NCBI GenBank assembly: GCA_018645475.1
Contig: JABGWU010000302.1
Span: 1-54,474, forward strand
From: Opitutia bacterium
GTDB taxonomy: Bacteria > Verrucomicrobiota > Verrucomicrobiia > Opitutales > Seribacteraceae
Direction of reading: 5' to 3'
DNA length: 54,474 nucleotides
The notes under the pieces are model-generated. The model saw only the letters and a program-made list of their open reading frames with translations, had not been told where the DNA came from and did no database searches. Position 1 is the first letter of the stretch; each line of letters opens with the position of its first letter. Of this stretch, positions 9,101-24,100 are shown piece by piece. The position numbers and the translations under genes are program-made.

Positions 9101-12100
9101 CGTACAACAAGTTCCTTTTTCATAATTTGAACATCCAAATAAAGTGGCTCAGCGGACAACCAATCTAAATTACCGGCTTGTGAAGCCCTAATTCTCACTG
9201 AACCTGGAGCCAATATGGATAAGATCGAACCATTAAGATCCACAGAAGAATTTCCGTCGATCAAATCAAGGGAGACTGGCAAACCTGAACTTGTTGTAAA
9301 ATTCAAGTCAATTGGGTTTATCCCGTAAGAAAGTACACCCAAATCTTGATTAAAAGAAATACTTTGCTGCCCCCGTAGAACGACAAGCTTTATAACCTCT
9401 GAATCCCATCCCGAAATATTGGAGACTAATAATGTGGAATTATATTCACCAACTGCTGTTGGAATACCAAAAATCAATCCACTTACAGAATCAACCTCAA
9501 GACCTGTTGGTAAATTCGTAGCATTGTACTCAGTTGGTCCCTTTACAGACTCAATGGCGTAAGAATATTCTTCGCCAAAACGAGCAATCAATGGAGAATT
9601 AGCAAATTCGTACACAGACTGTCTTTCCTTCGGTGATAAACCCTGATCAAAAATTCTTAAATCATCGATGGATCCGCTTATAAAATCCGTTGTAGCTGTT
9701 TTGCCACCAAAATAAAAAGTGGTGTCAGTGAAATCACCCGTCAAACCTCCTTTTGCATTAAATGGGGCAACGGCTTCCTCTGTGTTCGCATAAATTGTAA
9801 TTTTATTACCATCCCATTGAAAAATATAGTGAACCCATTGATCTGTGGTAAGTGGAAAGACATTAGAAATTTTCCAAGAACCGGCAATCCTAGCTTCAGC
9901 ATTAACAAATCCATTTGATACATAAAATTTGATTCGATCACTATTAAATATATAGCCATCCAAATCGTTGGTGTTGAGCCAAAAACATATAGCAAAAGGA
10001 CCGGTGAGATTAAACTTGTTCACGACATTGGGTAAGCGAATAGTTTGGTTCTCATCAAACCTTAATGCAGTTCCATCTCGACCAGGGACGGAATGAAGAT
10101 AGAGATTAAAAAACGAACTGGCATCACCCGTATTCCCAACGCCCGATGAATCTACAACATTTGTGCCATTTAATTCATCAAAGGTCCAGTAAACAATAGG
10201 ATTGCTCGGCAATAAGATTTCAGGTGAATTGTCAAAAATCGGACTATTTGTACTATATAGATGGGCCCCAAAATCACCATTCCCTCCGCCAAAAAGCTCG
10301 ATTACCTCGGAAACACCAAGTGCACGACTGTAAACCCTAAAATCATCAATCTTATCCGAGAAACGACCTGCCCCGCCGAGATGATTACCAATCACCGAAA
10401 TAGGTGAAGCAACATTTGCATTCACGGAACCGACAGAAACTCCATCGACCCAGAATGAAGTCTGTCCACCATTGCCCATTGCAACCAAATGGTGCCAACC
10501 TGAGCCCAGAGTTGTGGCCCCAAATCCAGTCATCATAAAATTACCACCATCATAAACTCCTAACTCCTTGGCCCCAGCTTGATCAAAAACAACATGAGCA
10601 TTAGCACCACCACTGACTAATGCATGGCTGAGTAAAACATCAGTATCAATGAGTGGAGTAGTAAACCAAGTCGAAATTGTCCAATTTGTTGGAAGTGCAA
10701 GTTGATTAACACCAAGACTAATTTTTGTTTGTTCAGAATTATCAAATTCCAGTCCCGAACTAAACTTTCCTGTGGTATTTAAATTAGCTTCCTCAAGTTC
10801 AGCATTTCTCAATTCAGGTGACGCATCTTGAACCGTTGTTCCATCTGTCTCCTCGAACGGGTAGTAAAGAACTAATCCATTCTTAATTTTGTAACTGCTT
10901 CCAGCCAAATCAGGAACAATTCCCCATTTATGAGCTAAATACCCCTCAACCTTTGCTTTCTCTCCTTGAGACAATAAGCGGTCAAAAATCATAACTTCCC
11001 CGATCTCACCGAGTAACTGACCAAATCCTGTACTCGGATCATTACCCAAAGTCAGTTGCTGAAGTACATTATATTCATTGGAGTAAGAAACCAAGCGCGG
11101 TGTAGTTTTGGCATCCAAGGTCCAACCAGTCGAACCATTGGTTGCCCCCACACCCACACCCATTCCTTGGGCAATCATAAAAATGTGTACATTCCCAACA
11201 ATAAGATTCAATGAACCAATATTATAGGACTCTCCCGTTGCAAATCGCATAGCAGGATATCCCTCAAAAACTGATCTTGCATATGTAGGAGAAGCGTTAG
11301 GAACAGACTGAGTTGCATTCTTCATGCTCTTAGATTTGTCCACCCAAAGGGGGACGACTGCACCATCACTCCATAGATCATTACTTCCATCTCCGTCTGG
11401 GTCCATTGCATCTAACCATAAAACAAGGCCATCTAATGTATGCTTTGTGAAGCGTGTATCACTTGCGGTGAAAGTTTTAACTTCAGAAGCCCAACTGCCA
11501 CCACCCAAGTTTTCAGCATAAGCTCTGTAATAATATGGCTTATTTATTATCAATCCTTGTACCAGTTCATCATATGATCCCAATGAAACAGGGTTACCAC
11601 TATTTACATCCAAAACATAATCCCACTTTGAATCGTTTGTATCATCAATCAAAGTAGAATTCTTATCGATCCATTCGTCACCCCAGAATATCTTCACGAT
11701 TGGGTCATCACCACCACGAGTCTCAACGGTTGTGTTTTCACGTACGCCACCAAAAGGATTAATTAATGAATATGGATGAGATAAGGGTAACACATCTTCA
11801 TTAAGGCGCCATTTATGAGCCAGGTATCCCTCCAACTGTGAACGCTCCACTTGATTAAGTTCGCGATCAAAGACCATAACTTCTGCAATTTCACAGGTGG
11901 ATTTCTCATTATTATTTCGATAACCGCCAAATTGGAGAAGACCGGGGCCAAAATTATTATTATTTGATCCACGGCTATCGGAACGCAATTCATCGCCATC
12001 TCGCCAAAAAGAAGCTCTTGGGTCACCTCCCTTGGCTTCGATTATCCCAAGATGCAAATGCCAATCTGTATCCATTCCTGAAGCCAAGTGAACCCAACCT

Positions 12101-15100
12101 TGCGCAAACCATCTTTTTGTTGAACCATTATGAAAGCCAAACACCCAATTTCGTGTTCGCGATGATATTATGCGTCCGTTCACTCCACCAGTGTACCTTG
12201 CAAGAGATAAAATGGTATATCCATTATTTGTAAGAAAATCAAAGTTCGTCTGTCCCCAAATCATGTCATCGCCATCAAAACTGACCACAGGCTTACCCTT
12301 AAGGGCGGAATTGAAAAATCTTGGATTACCAGATACCCCCAGCATATTTCTTTGCTTACCTGAGCCATCCATCCATTCGGTAACGACATCTCCGTTGGAT
12401 AATAACGAACCTTGGTCCTCTACATTATCTCCATTCATATCTTGAGCGGAATACCAACCGGCCAAACCAGAAAAAGTATCAACCTTGAAAGACAAATCAA
12501 CCACAGATCGGGTGACTATAATTTCACCCCCAGTTGATACTACTTCAGCTCGAAGGGTAGCTTGTGAAGGCAAAACATTGGTAGGACTCTTCGTTAAGAC
12601 AACTGGCTTTTTAATCGATAAGAATTCAATAAATCCTTCGTTTGAAGAATCTCCTGCAAAAATCAAGCCCGCTTCCGCTTCACTCAATCCACGATCATAA
12701 ACTCTGACTTCATCGACATACCCTTGATAATTGCCAAACCCAGAAAAAACACTTGTTCCCTGAGGAGCGCCTATGGAAGGTATTTCGGGATGCAAAGACA
12801 CCATCGGATAATCAAGTAATGCCGGCTCTCCTTGTAATATTCCATTGAGATAAAGTTTTAATGTTTTAGGAGAATCGCCAAAAGTTACTAGGGCATGGTG
12901 CCATTGATCATCCTTAACATTAACATTACTTGTTACTTCTGCATAAGAACCATTTTCCCCAACCTTTGCCTTTAAACTACTTCCTTCAATGGCAATCCCA
13001 AAACCTGAGGACAGCGAGCCTTCATCATATATTGTTTGATTGATGTACCCCGCTTGAACCGAAGACGTTATATCGTCGTTAAAAGTAGCATTGATTTCAA
13101 AATCAGACAACGCAGAGCTATAAAAACGAAGGTCATCTATCTGCCCATTAAAATAATCCCTGGCAATTCTACTTGTTCCGCCAATCTCCCAGGGTTCCGA
13201 AGCTAGAAGATTTAAAAAGGCGTCCTCTGGCAAAGCTATGGTGTCAATCAATGCACCGGATTGGAAAAGCTTAAGGTTTGATGCATTGTAATCTAAAACA
13301 ACCGCAACATGAGTCCAATTGGAAGAAGCCAGAGGAATGGATGAAAATACAGAAACAGTCTGAGTCGCAGATGAATGAGTGAAAGACAGAGTATTATTTC
13401 CATCCATCTTAAGAGAGAAAGGGCCTCTTTTTATAACACTTGAAGAATTTTCAGTAATAAAAAGATCTGGATTTACGGTTGGATTAACGAGAGTGAGTGA
13501 TGAAGGACCAGAAATTGCACTAGGCGTTGAAAAATATAATTCAACTGAAGAACCACCAGTTCCTTCTCCATGAACCAGTGCAATGGGGTAATATCCTTCA
13601 CTTAAAACTACATTATTATTTTCATTATTTGGGGAGGCTGCATCTAAAACTTTTTCATTTCCTAAACTTCCGGAAACTTCAAAGGCACCATTTTGATTTA
13701 AATCTATCCAAAGAACACCACGATTGTCATTCCCTCTTGTTTCCCAACTATAAGTGCCTTCCTCTTTAGCTCGAAAAACTCCGGTAAATAAAGATAAATA
13801 ATTATTATTTTGGTTGATACCAATTCCAGCATTCTTGAAGTGATCGTCATTTAAGAAAGATAATCCGTTACCATTCGGTCCACTAGTTAGGACATTTGCA
13901 CCGCTTGGATTAAGTGAGAACAGTATATCAGTACTTGAAAAATAAACTTCACTCATCGGTAATGTAAACCCGTATGAATTTAATTGCCCTTCAGTATATT
14001 TACCTGGTGCAGGATTTGTGGGGTTAAGCCATAATGAAATTGTATATGATTCCTTATGAAGTTCCTTAAGCACTCCTTGGGTTTCGAGAGAAATTGAATC
14101 ATCTAGACCATCAAGACTGATCGAATTGCCGTAATTACCTGTCCCCCATGAAGAACCACCGCTAATATCACCTTCGAGTTGATTCACACTTATGTCTGTT
14201 GCGAGCACACCACTACCTTCGTCAAATGGGAAGTAGGCAACCAAGTCTTTGTATTTTGTAACAGTCGGTCCAGCATAGACCTTAGCATTTGGCTTAAAGT
14301 GAAAACTCACACTTCTACCCTCAAAAGAATTCTCTAAATACCCCGTTGTATTTAAGTCCATATTTAGCCAATTTGAACTTCCATCAAAGAACAAGCCTCT
14401 TGAATTGAAGCCAAGCGGGCGAGTTGCGTTATTGTCAACCCCTTCAAATCTTGCAGTCTTTTGAGGATAAGTAGAGTCATGAGCAATCTCTCCATTCTCC
14501 TCGTCTAATCTTAAAAACACCATCAACCCATCAAGAACCTGAGGGTCTCCACTCGACCAGTCTTCTCCATCTGCACTACTTGCAAACGCTCTGAAAAAAT
14601 AAGTTTCTCCTGGATTCAAGCCGGTAACGGTTGCGTTAAAATCTCCCAAAGCTAAGGCATTCCCCGATTCGACATCAACAAATGAATCCCAACTTGCCGG
14701 ATCAAAACCGCCATCTTCATTACCATAATAAACACGGGCAGTTGGAAAGTTTATATCCTTACTGACGATAGTGCCGGCAAGATTTACCGTACCCATCGCT
14801 TTGGGTGTTATACTGAGCATTTCAACAATGGGGGGTAGGGCAACACTGGAAGTTTGGAATTTCATGGTGCCATTTAAAGTCACACTCATGATATCAAGCG
14901 AAGAAAGCGAATGTTCATACAATCGAACTTCATCAATGATTCCATTGAAATAATTTCCATTTTCATCACCGCCCACACGCATGTCTTTACGTGCGACTGT
15001 ATTGACCCCCATTAATCCCCATTTATAAGTTAAATAGGAACGAACCTCCTCTATTTCAGAATCGGTTAACGCTCGATTAAAAACAATTAATTCACCAAGA

Positions 15101-18100
15101 TCTCCATTCGCAGTCCTACCTCCAATATTTCGATCATTTGAAAAATTATTTGCCCTTACATTGGAACTTGTCCGGAGAGAAATAACAGAAAAGTCAGATG
15201 GCCATGGATCATAAATACCATATGGTTTTCCATTAACGGCAAAACTGGAACCTGATTTTATACCCACATTTGCATACGTAGGATGAAAAACAGATAAACC
15301 ACCATTGCCATGAAAATCATAATTTCCAGAATCACCCAACAAATACCAATAGCCAGAGTTATACTTTACTGCAGCAAAAACAGTTCGGATATCGGAAATT
15401 CGGTTAAAGGAATGATATTCTCCATTATTGCCTCCATAACGCATAACTGAATGACCATTAACTACATTTGGTACCACAATGGGACTACCGTTTTTCGTCG
15501 CGTGATTATTATTTCCACTTTGATCATTCCATAATCCATCAGCACTCGATAATTGACTCGCATCCAACCAAAGGCTTACCCCACTTATAGTTCCAGGGAA
15601 ATTATGATCATGTTCAAAAGTCACATTCTCACGATTACCATCGATATAAATAAACGCATCAGCAGCACCATTCGATCCATTAGGTAGGACCACAGCCAAG
15701 TGTCTCCATGCATTATTATTTAAAGCGGTTGAACCGACAAGGCGAGATCCACCAATATCAAGATGTGCCTTTCCATTCTTTAATGAAACCGACCAATTGG
15801 AAAAGTCTGCAGATTCTCCCCAATCAATGAGTGTACCATTTGGATTGCTGGATTTCATCCACAAGGAGAGGGTTCTCGATTTATCGCCCAAAATCCCCTT
15901 GAATGATTTTGTGACTACATGGGACCCTGAACCATCAAAACTAAGGGCTTTACCAATTTCTCCAAAGACTCGAGATGCATTATCAATTCCAACAAGTGTA
16001 CCGGAATATCCACTTATTGAATCCACCGCTACAGTCCCGGAAGACTCATCGAATTTCCACCAAGCTTTTATTCCCTCTTGTGGGGGTAAACTCCAAACTT
16101 CAGATTGTACGGAATTAGAAGCCATCCAGCGGTAGAAATAAGTTGAACCAAGGTTCAGATTATTCACCAACTGTGTCGCCATACCCTCGGAGTGAGTTCC
16201 ATTTAGATCGATACGATTATCCCAAAGGGTATTATCAATCGGATTAACCTGGGGGTTATCTCCACCATCGTTGTCTCCCCAAAATAAAGATAGGGTAGGC
16301 GGATCTCCACCATCATTATTAATTAATGCAGTAAAGCGAGCTGAGCTTGATGTGACATTTCTTGGAGCAGAACTGGAAATAACGGGTGCGGCTTTGTCCA
16401 CAATTATCCTCAATGTACCCTGACCTGTTCCCGCTAGGTTAGAAGCCGTCACATTAATATCAAAGATCCCAATATCAAGAGGCTTACCAACAATTTCACC
16501 ATTTAAAGGATTCAAAGATAAACCAGAGGGCAGGGCAGTTGTGGAAAAAGAAGTAGGATCACCGGATGCCCCAACTGCGTGTTGTAAATAAACTACCTCT
16601 TCAGTCAAATCTTTTGAAGAAAAGATTTGATGAATTTCCCCTTCATTTAACGCATCTTTATAAATTCTCAGATCATCAAGTATCCCCCCAAAATAAGCTC
16701 TTGAATCATTTCGCCAACGTCCAAATTGAAAAGGCTCTGCAACTCCGGTTCCAATTTGTGATCGCGTCCAGTTAGCAATACTCACCCCATCCAGGTATAT
16801 GTAAATTTCTGAACCGTTAAAAGTATGAGCAAAGTGTGCCCATCGGCCAAGCAGACTATCCGTGTGATAAGCTCTTTGATCCCACCCCCAGTGTTGACTT
16901 ATCAATTGCGTGTATCCACCGTCCTTAATATTGCGCAACCCCCAATACCTATTGACACCGTTAGCTCCGGAAGTTTCACCATAGCCATAAAATCCAGGTT
17001 CGGACTGCAAATTATTAGCGTCCACCTTGACCCAAAAAGAAATAGTTCTTGGTTTCTTTCCATTTACATCCAGAATATCTGCCGTTGCTTGGGTTGAAAC
17101 ATAAGCATCGGAACCATTAAATTGGATTCCTTTTCCGTAATATCCATCCTGCCAAGTTGTACCCCCAATAAGATTACCATTATATCGAGCAAGTGCGTCT
17201 TTTGTTATCTCGCCACTGCCTTCGTCCATTGGCCAATAAGCAACTAAACTTGAAGGCCTAGTTGAAACACCTTTTCGAGTAAGCACCTGCCCAGTACTTT
17301 TATAGGAAATGTATAAATCACTTGTTCCATTAACCACCGGCGGCTTTACCTCTTTGAAGGTTCCTGAACCAATCGAAATAGACCCTTTAATGATTGAATT
17401 TGAAGCAGCCATCACGATACGCCCTCCACCGGCACCACGATTACCACCAAGTGCACGAAGAAGGCCTTGATTGTATATATTTTTACCTGACAATCTGAGT
17501 GCTCCACCTGAACCGCCCCCACCGTGATCATACTGATTTGCGTTACTTCGTCCATTACCACCGTTTACACTGACAATAACTCCCGGGGCTATAGTCAAAT
17601 CACCTTCTGCTTTCAGCTCCAATGCACCACCACCAGCTCCAGAACCTTGGAAGTAACGCCCGCTTGAGCCGCTACTCCCTGGCATTAAATCGAAAATTTG
17701 ATCATCACCATAGCTGTAACTTGCTCCAACACCCCAATTTCCTGCAGTACCAGGTCCTCCGGGGCCTTCGCCTGGTATTTTCTCCGAACTCTTACCCATC
17801 CATGGGTTTAATACCGGACGCCCACCATACCCATTAACACTCGAAGCATCACCACCATCAAGAAACAAATCAGCACCGATATAAATTTCGCCTCCAGCCA
17901 CAGTGGTCAAGGAAAGGGAACGATTCCCCCGAAGAATAACTTCTGTATTACCGCTCAAACGAACTTGTCCAAAAGTAAAAGTGCAGATACCATATTCCCA
18001 GTTTTGACCTACACTATCTGTATAAGTGTGACTAGAAAGTACTCCCATACCATGGGCACCACCTTCAATTGAAAAATAACCAGTTTTAGTATCGATAGTA

Positions 18101-21100
18101 ACTCTAGAATTATCAGCCATTAAGCTGGAATTTTGGTAATTACCACCAATAAAAATTGAACCATCACTACTAAGCCATTCTCCAGATACATCAATATCAC
18201 CAGACTTAACTTCAGCAGATGCAATCATGGAAACCCGACCGCCAGAAGACCCTCGATTTTGATTATTTCCATCAACCTGAACTCCACTTCCAGCCCTCGC
18301 TTCAATTCTTCCATGATTAAAAATTCTTGTGGCCTCCAAGCGAATCGCTCCACCACTACCCGAGGCGGCATTACCATCACCATTTCCGCCATTGGCAGTT
18401 ATAAGTACATTAGGCTCTATAATAAGTTCACGAGAAGCCTTCAAGTGAAGAGCACCTCCACCCGCACCAGCTCCATCCGAATCAGCTGAACCGCCTGAAC
18501 TTCCACCCAATAGAGAATTTAAAGAAGCATCTCCATATTCTTTAGCATTTCCAGAACCATGCCCACCATAAGAAGCACCATGCCCGACGGACGAAACTAA
18601 TTTAGGTGAACCTGGACCATTTCCATAAAGAGAACCCCCATCAACTCCAGAATAACCACCCAATTTTCCAGTTCCTCCAAAATTCTCATTAGCTGCTCCA
18701 CCGTCTGCTCTAATGTTTGCACCCATGATTAAATCTCCAGAATAAGCTTCCAGGGCTAAAGCATTTCTACCTTGAAGCCGTACCACAACACCACCGCTAA
18801 GTTGAATTCGAGTAAAGCTAAACTTACAAACAGAATAAGGCCATGCGGCACCAGACTCATCAATATAAAGGAAATCCTCAGTCATGCCATAAGCAATAGA
18901 ACCATCACTATGAAGTAGACTTCCTACATCAGTGTCTATAACGACGGAACCACTTCTGAAGTCTAGTTCCTCCATGTAGGATGGACGAACAAAACGCAAA
19001 GTGCCCTCCGTCCCGAATGCGGCACCTGAGCCTCCAGATTTCTTTAAATTGTTAATCCCCTGATTGATAAGTGATGCTTCACCTTCTAGATAAATCCTGC
19101 CAGCACCACCTCCACCGCCTCCTCCAGAAACATCTACAATTGAATTTTCTGTTAAAACTAAATTCTTGGCTTTTAAGTATAACGCACCTCCTGAACCTCC
19201 CCCAGATCCAAAAACTCCCGCACCACCCAAGGCAAAAACCCGTGAATCTAATGTTAAGGTTTCTGAAGCCTCTACCTTGAGAGCCCCACCTCCACCTCCA
19301 CCGGTATAATCAACCGTAAATCCTCCACCACCACTACCACCAACAAAATCAACCAACCCGCCCACACCGTATGGTTTTCCATTCGTGGCAGTTGAAAGAC
19401 CTCCCGCACCACCATAACCACCACCACCGGCTGAAATGCCTCCCAGTCCACCGCCGGGGCCAAATCCAAGTCCTGCCACTTCACCCCCGTTAAACCCACC
19501 AGGACCCGCTTTTCCGACTGCCTCTATCGAACCATCGCCACCTGATACTGAAATAGGAACACCAATGAAAGCATTTCCTGCACGGGCCACAATTTCAAGG
19601 GAAGCAGAACCTTTTACTTCCACCTCTAAATTACCTCTTAAATCAATACGGTCGAACTCAAATCGACAAACATTGTAAATGTATTCATTTCCGATATTGT
19701 CTGATACTTTCTTTTGTTGAACAAAACCGGTCCTTTGATCACCTCCACTATGTCTCCATGTTCCTAAATTAGTGTTTATGACAAGTTTTCCAGACTCATA
19801 AATAACGCTATCTTCAGCCTCAAAGCTAATGGTTTCAGGAGCCCATTTACCCCCGCCATCGTTAGAAGTAAAGCTACGATAATGATAGGTCTGCCCCTTG
19901 GTTAAACCATCAACTTTTGCTTCGAATAAACCGCTATCATTGACCCAAAATTCAACTTCTCCCCATTGATGCCCCCAACCCTGAAACTTGGGAGCCAATC
20001 GAATGGCACGGGTGGTGAGACCATCGAGGTCATATTCAGTAAATAATCCCTGTTCCCTTAAACCAACTCCTCCCGGTGAAACCCTTAAAAGTGAGAAGTT
20101 CATCTCCTCATCCGCAACCCAAATCTCAACTTCTTTGAACTCATCAGAACGATCGTAGGGTTGGAAATAAATTCGCATTTTTTCCATCGCTCTTTCTTTA
20201 CCTAAATTAAAAGTAAGAATGGGATCTACTTTAAACCAAGCAGTCCAGGAACTTCGCCAACCATCCTGCGGCAAATTCCCATCAAGTAACCGATTAACCC
20301 CATAAACGCCTCCGGATTCATTCGGTAACGGTTCAGCTAAAACAGTAACATCACTCGACAATTTTCTTAACCCTACACTGACTTCCCCTACATCAATTAC
20401 ATTATCCCACAGGGACGGATCAACACCACCGTCAGTTCCACCCCAATAAATCTTCGTAGTTGAAATATTCTCGGCCCTTGAAGGAGCAAAGTTGCGGTAT
20501 GGGTGAGAACCGACTAAAGATGACTGAATACCCCATTTATGGGCTAGATATCCCTCCACCTTTCGTAATATAGAGGTGGGTAGTGGTTCGTTATAAATAA
20601 GCATTTCAGCCAAATCTCCCTTCCAATAAGTCTCATTATTACGATCTTTAGAAAAATTGGAAGCAGTGACCGAACCGCTTGTACGGATTGAAATAAGTAC
20701 ATATTGATCATAATCAAAATCACTGGTAAGCCCGTCCCTCATATTACCATTTATTTGAGTCAGTCCGTTTATTACATTTGGATGTGTCCAAGTACTTGAC
20801 CAAATTGCATTATTTGCACGATGAAAATGGTGGTTTGTATCATCCCCCAACAGAAAACCTTGATTTCCAGTTTTTCGATTCACCACAAGAAATACCGTTC
20901 GAACAGTTTCTATTTTATCAAACTCCATGTAATCGTTCGCACCATCAAAGCGAAGAACGGGCAACTCATTAAGACCTCCATGTACAAAAGAAGGCTGTGC
21001 AGTTGCCAAAGCTTGCGTCACATCACGCCCCTGTCCTGACTTGTCCCGGACAAGCGAAACAGACTCACCAGGGATTAAAGATAAAACATCCCCAGATGCA

Positions 21101-24100
21101 TTAAGATCAGAAGCATCTAACCATAGCCTGAGTCCAGAAAAGTCCATTGGGGTAAAACCAGAATTTCCTGCTTGGGGAACAAAAGATAAAGTGGAAAGTC
21201 CCCAGACACTTCCGGCAGAATTTTCAGCTTTTATTCGCATGTAATATTCACGAGGAAATCCAAGACCACTCGTTATCTCACCATTAAGCCGCCCCACTTG
21301 TGCCTGATTAATGGTTATAGAATGTTGCCAAGAGGATGAATTGATACCTCCATCACTTTCTCCCCAATAAAAAGTAAAAGTAGTATTTGAATCTCCCCCA
21401 TCACTTAATAAAACAGCATTAAATTTAACACCTACCAAAGTAGGATCTGAAACAGAGTAAACGGGACTCAGAGTGGGAACAGAAACATTTGAGTCCGTGG
21501 TAAATGACTGAACACCTGACCAAGAAATTCCACCCGTCGCACCATTAAAATTATCTCCAGAGAACTTAAAATAATAAGTGGTATTCGGAGAGAGTCCGTT
21601 TACAAAATATGAAATAGCTCCTTTCCCCTGATTACCTAATGAGAAATTATTATCCCACAATCCATTCCCTGCATCATTATCGCCCCAATGAACAGTCACT
21701 AATGGATCCTGTCCCCCTGTTTGGTTAATATCCCCAATTAAATTAGCAGTTGTGGATGTCACGCTTCCCGCGGGGAAAGAAATAATATCTGAAGAAGTAT
21801 GAGAAACGGATAAAAGAAGGGTTGCATGTGCTGCATAAGTAGAATTTTCTGCAATCAGGTAAATTTTGTAATTCCCTCCCACGCTAGGATTGCCTGAAAT
21901 TAATCCAGACGCATCACAAGTTATTCCGGATGGTAGATTATAAGCCGCGAAATTTGGTGCAGGAATGTTTGTTAAAATTTGGTAATTGAAGGGATTACCA
22001 ATGGTTGCAGAATCCGACTCAAGACTGGTAATCTGCGGCAACTCTGACAAATGATATTGTTTATGCGGGTGTGTACCTGGTAGTGCACTTTGCAGTCCCC
22101 ATTTTTTAGCAAGATATCCTTCCTGGTTTTTAATTTGCTCGTCCGAAAGAGGAGTATTAAAAATAATAAGTTCTGCTAAATCGCAATTAGCGAAGCGATT
22201 ATTAATATTCCTATCACTGGCAAAATTAGAAGCTTCCACATTACCTAATGTACGAAGCGAAAGAATCGACATAGTTGAGGGCTTTGCTGTGTTCCAATAT
22301 GCCGTATTTCCATTCAAAGCAAAATTACCAGATTTTACATTCGAACTCGTATATCTGTTATGAACTAAACGATTCGAATTGAATGGATGGAAGTGGTATC
22401 TGTTATCGTCACCCAAAATAGGCCAATAACCACCAGAATTCTTAAAGACCCAGAAGACTGTTCGAACATCAGTGAAATTTGTAAAACTGTGATATTCCCC
22501 ATTCGTCCCACTATACCTCATCACTGGCAGTCCATTCTGAGCATTCGAAACAACAGTAGGACTACCATGCTTCGTTGCATGATTTCCGCTACCACTTTTA
22601 TCTGACCATGTTCCAGTTAAAGCCGATGAATCATTCGCATCGAGCCATAAAACTGGTGAAGGCAATAAATAAGAAAGTGAACTCGTTACAAAAACTCCGA
22701 CCTCAGAAGATACAAAAGAGCGAACAGAATTAGAAACGACTATTCTAAAATAGTAAGTTTTTCTTTCGCTCAAGTCTCCAACAGGCACCGAGAATGGTCC
22801 AGCTTGAACATATCCTAAAGACTGATTAAAATCCCAGCTGGCAAGATTACTTGAATCAGATCCCCAGTCTTCATCTCCCCAAACAAAGGTTATCGTAGGG
22901 GTCTCCCCGCCAATTGAAACAAGGGAGGCTTGTAAATTTGCACTACTATGTGAAATATTAGTGGCATTTAAATCACCCAATGTAGGATGAGATAGACTGG
23001 GTAGAATATTAAAACTAGTATTGATGGCACCAACTGGATTAATCGGGAGAACCCCTAATCCTGTATCAATAATAGTTCCTGTTAGAACTGCGGAAGTATT
23101 TTTCAAGTTGGCGGGTCTACGATTTATAACCGTGGGCACATCAGTACGGTCTGTGTCCACAATTTCAGTAGATCCAGATATTACAACATCACCATAAGAG
23201 GGAACATCATTCGCCCAAGGGTGGGAGGAGGGTAGGGGAATTCCCCATTTATGTGAAAGATATCCCTCTATGTTTAAGCGTTCATCCTCAGCAAGTTGAC
23301 CTTCAAAAATCATAAATTCAGCAACTTGACATTTTGAAGCTTCTCGACCGGATGTCATCGCACCAAAAGAAAGATGCTGTGGAAAAAACCAGTTATTATT
23401 CGATCCCTGCTTACTCCCCCTCCGATAGGAGCCTTCAATTCCGTCTGTCCAAACAGTTCCAGATGGATTATTACTTACGGATTTGCCATCATGCAAGGTC
23501 TCAAAAATGTGAAATTGGGTGTCTGAAGAAAAGCCTTGGTCAAGCCATCCATCAAAATGATACCGCCCAATCTGATTTCCATGGTGACCAAAAATCCAGT
23601 TCCCACCGACTGATGCAATTACCCTATTATTCGCCCCCCCCGTGTATCTAGACACACCAAAAGCACTATATCCTTCATTTCGCCATAGTGCTGTATCGGA
23701 GCCACGAAAGTTATAGCTGGTTTGCATTCTGGACTTGCCGTCAAAATGGACAACCTGCCTACGACTGCCCTCCTCGACTTTTACAACTGGATAACTTGTT
23801 GTAGAACCACCGCCAGACCTAACGATATCACGCCCCTTTCCTGACTTGTCCAACCATGTTAATACTTGTTCGTCTTCTGGCAGGTTATCTATCTTTCCAT
23901 CTGCATTTAAATCCTCACTATCAAACCAAATACCTAATCCTTTGGGCAAATGTTCCACAAGAGGTTGAGTACGAATTAAAAATTGTTTACCAGTCCAAGC
24001 TGAGCCAACCGAATTCTCGGCGTAAATGCGGATATAATAACTTTTATCGGGAGCCAGTCCACCAATACTTGCCGAACCAACCCCTAAGCCTAGTTTCCCC

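Noticed and set aside
17345-19812. Dense short GGN-type repeats resembling a CRISPR array or low-complexity insertion
   Set aside because: They are glycine codons within a continuous reading frame. Unit lengths are irregular and there are no constant direct repeats separated by unique spacers.
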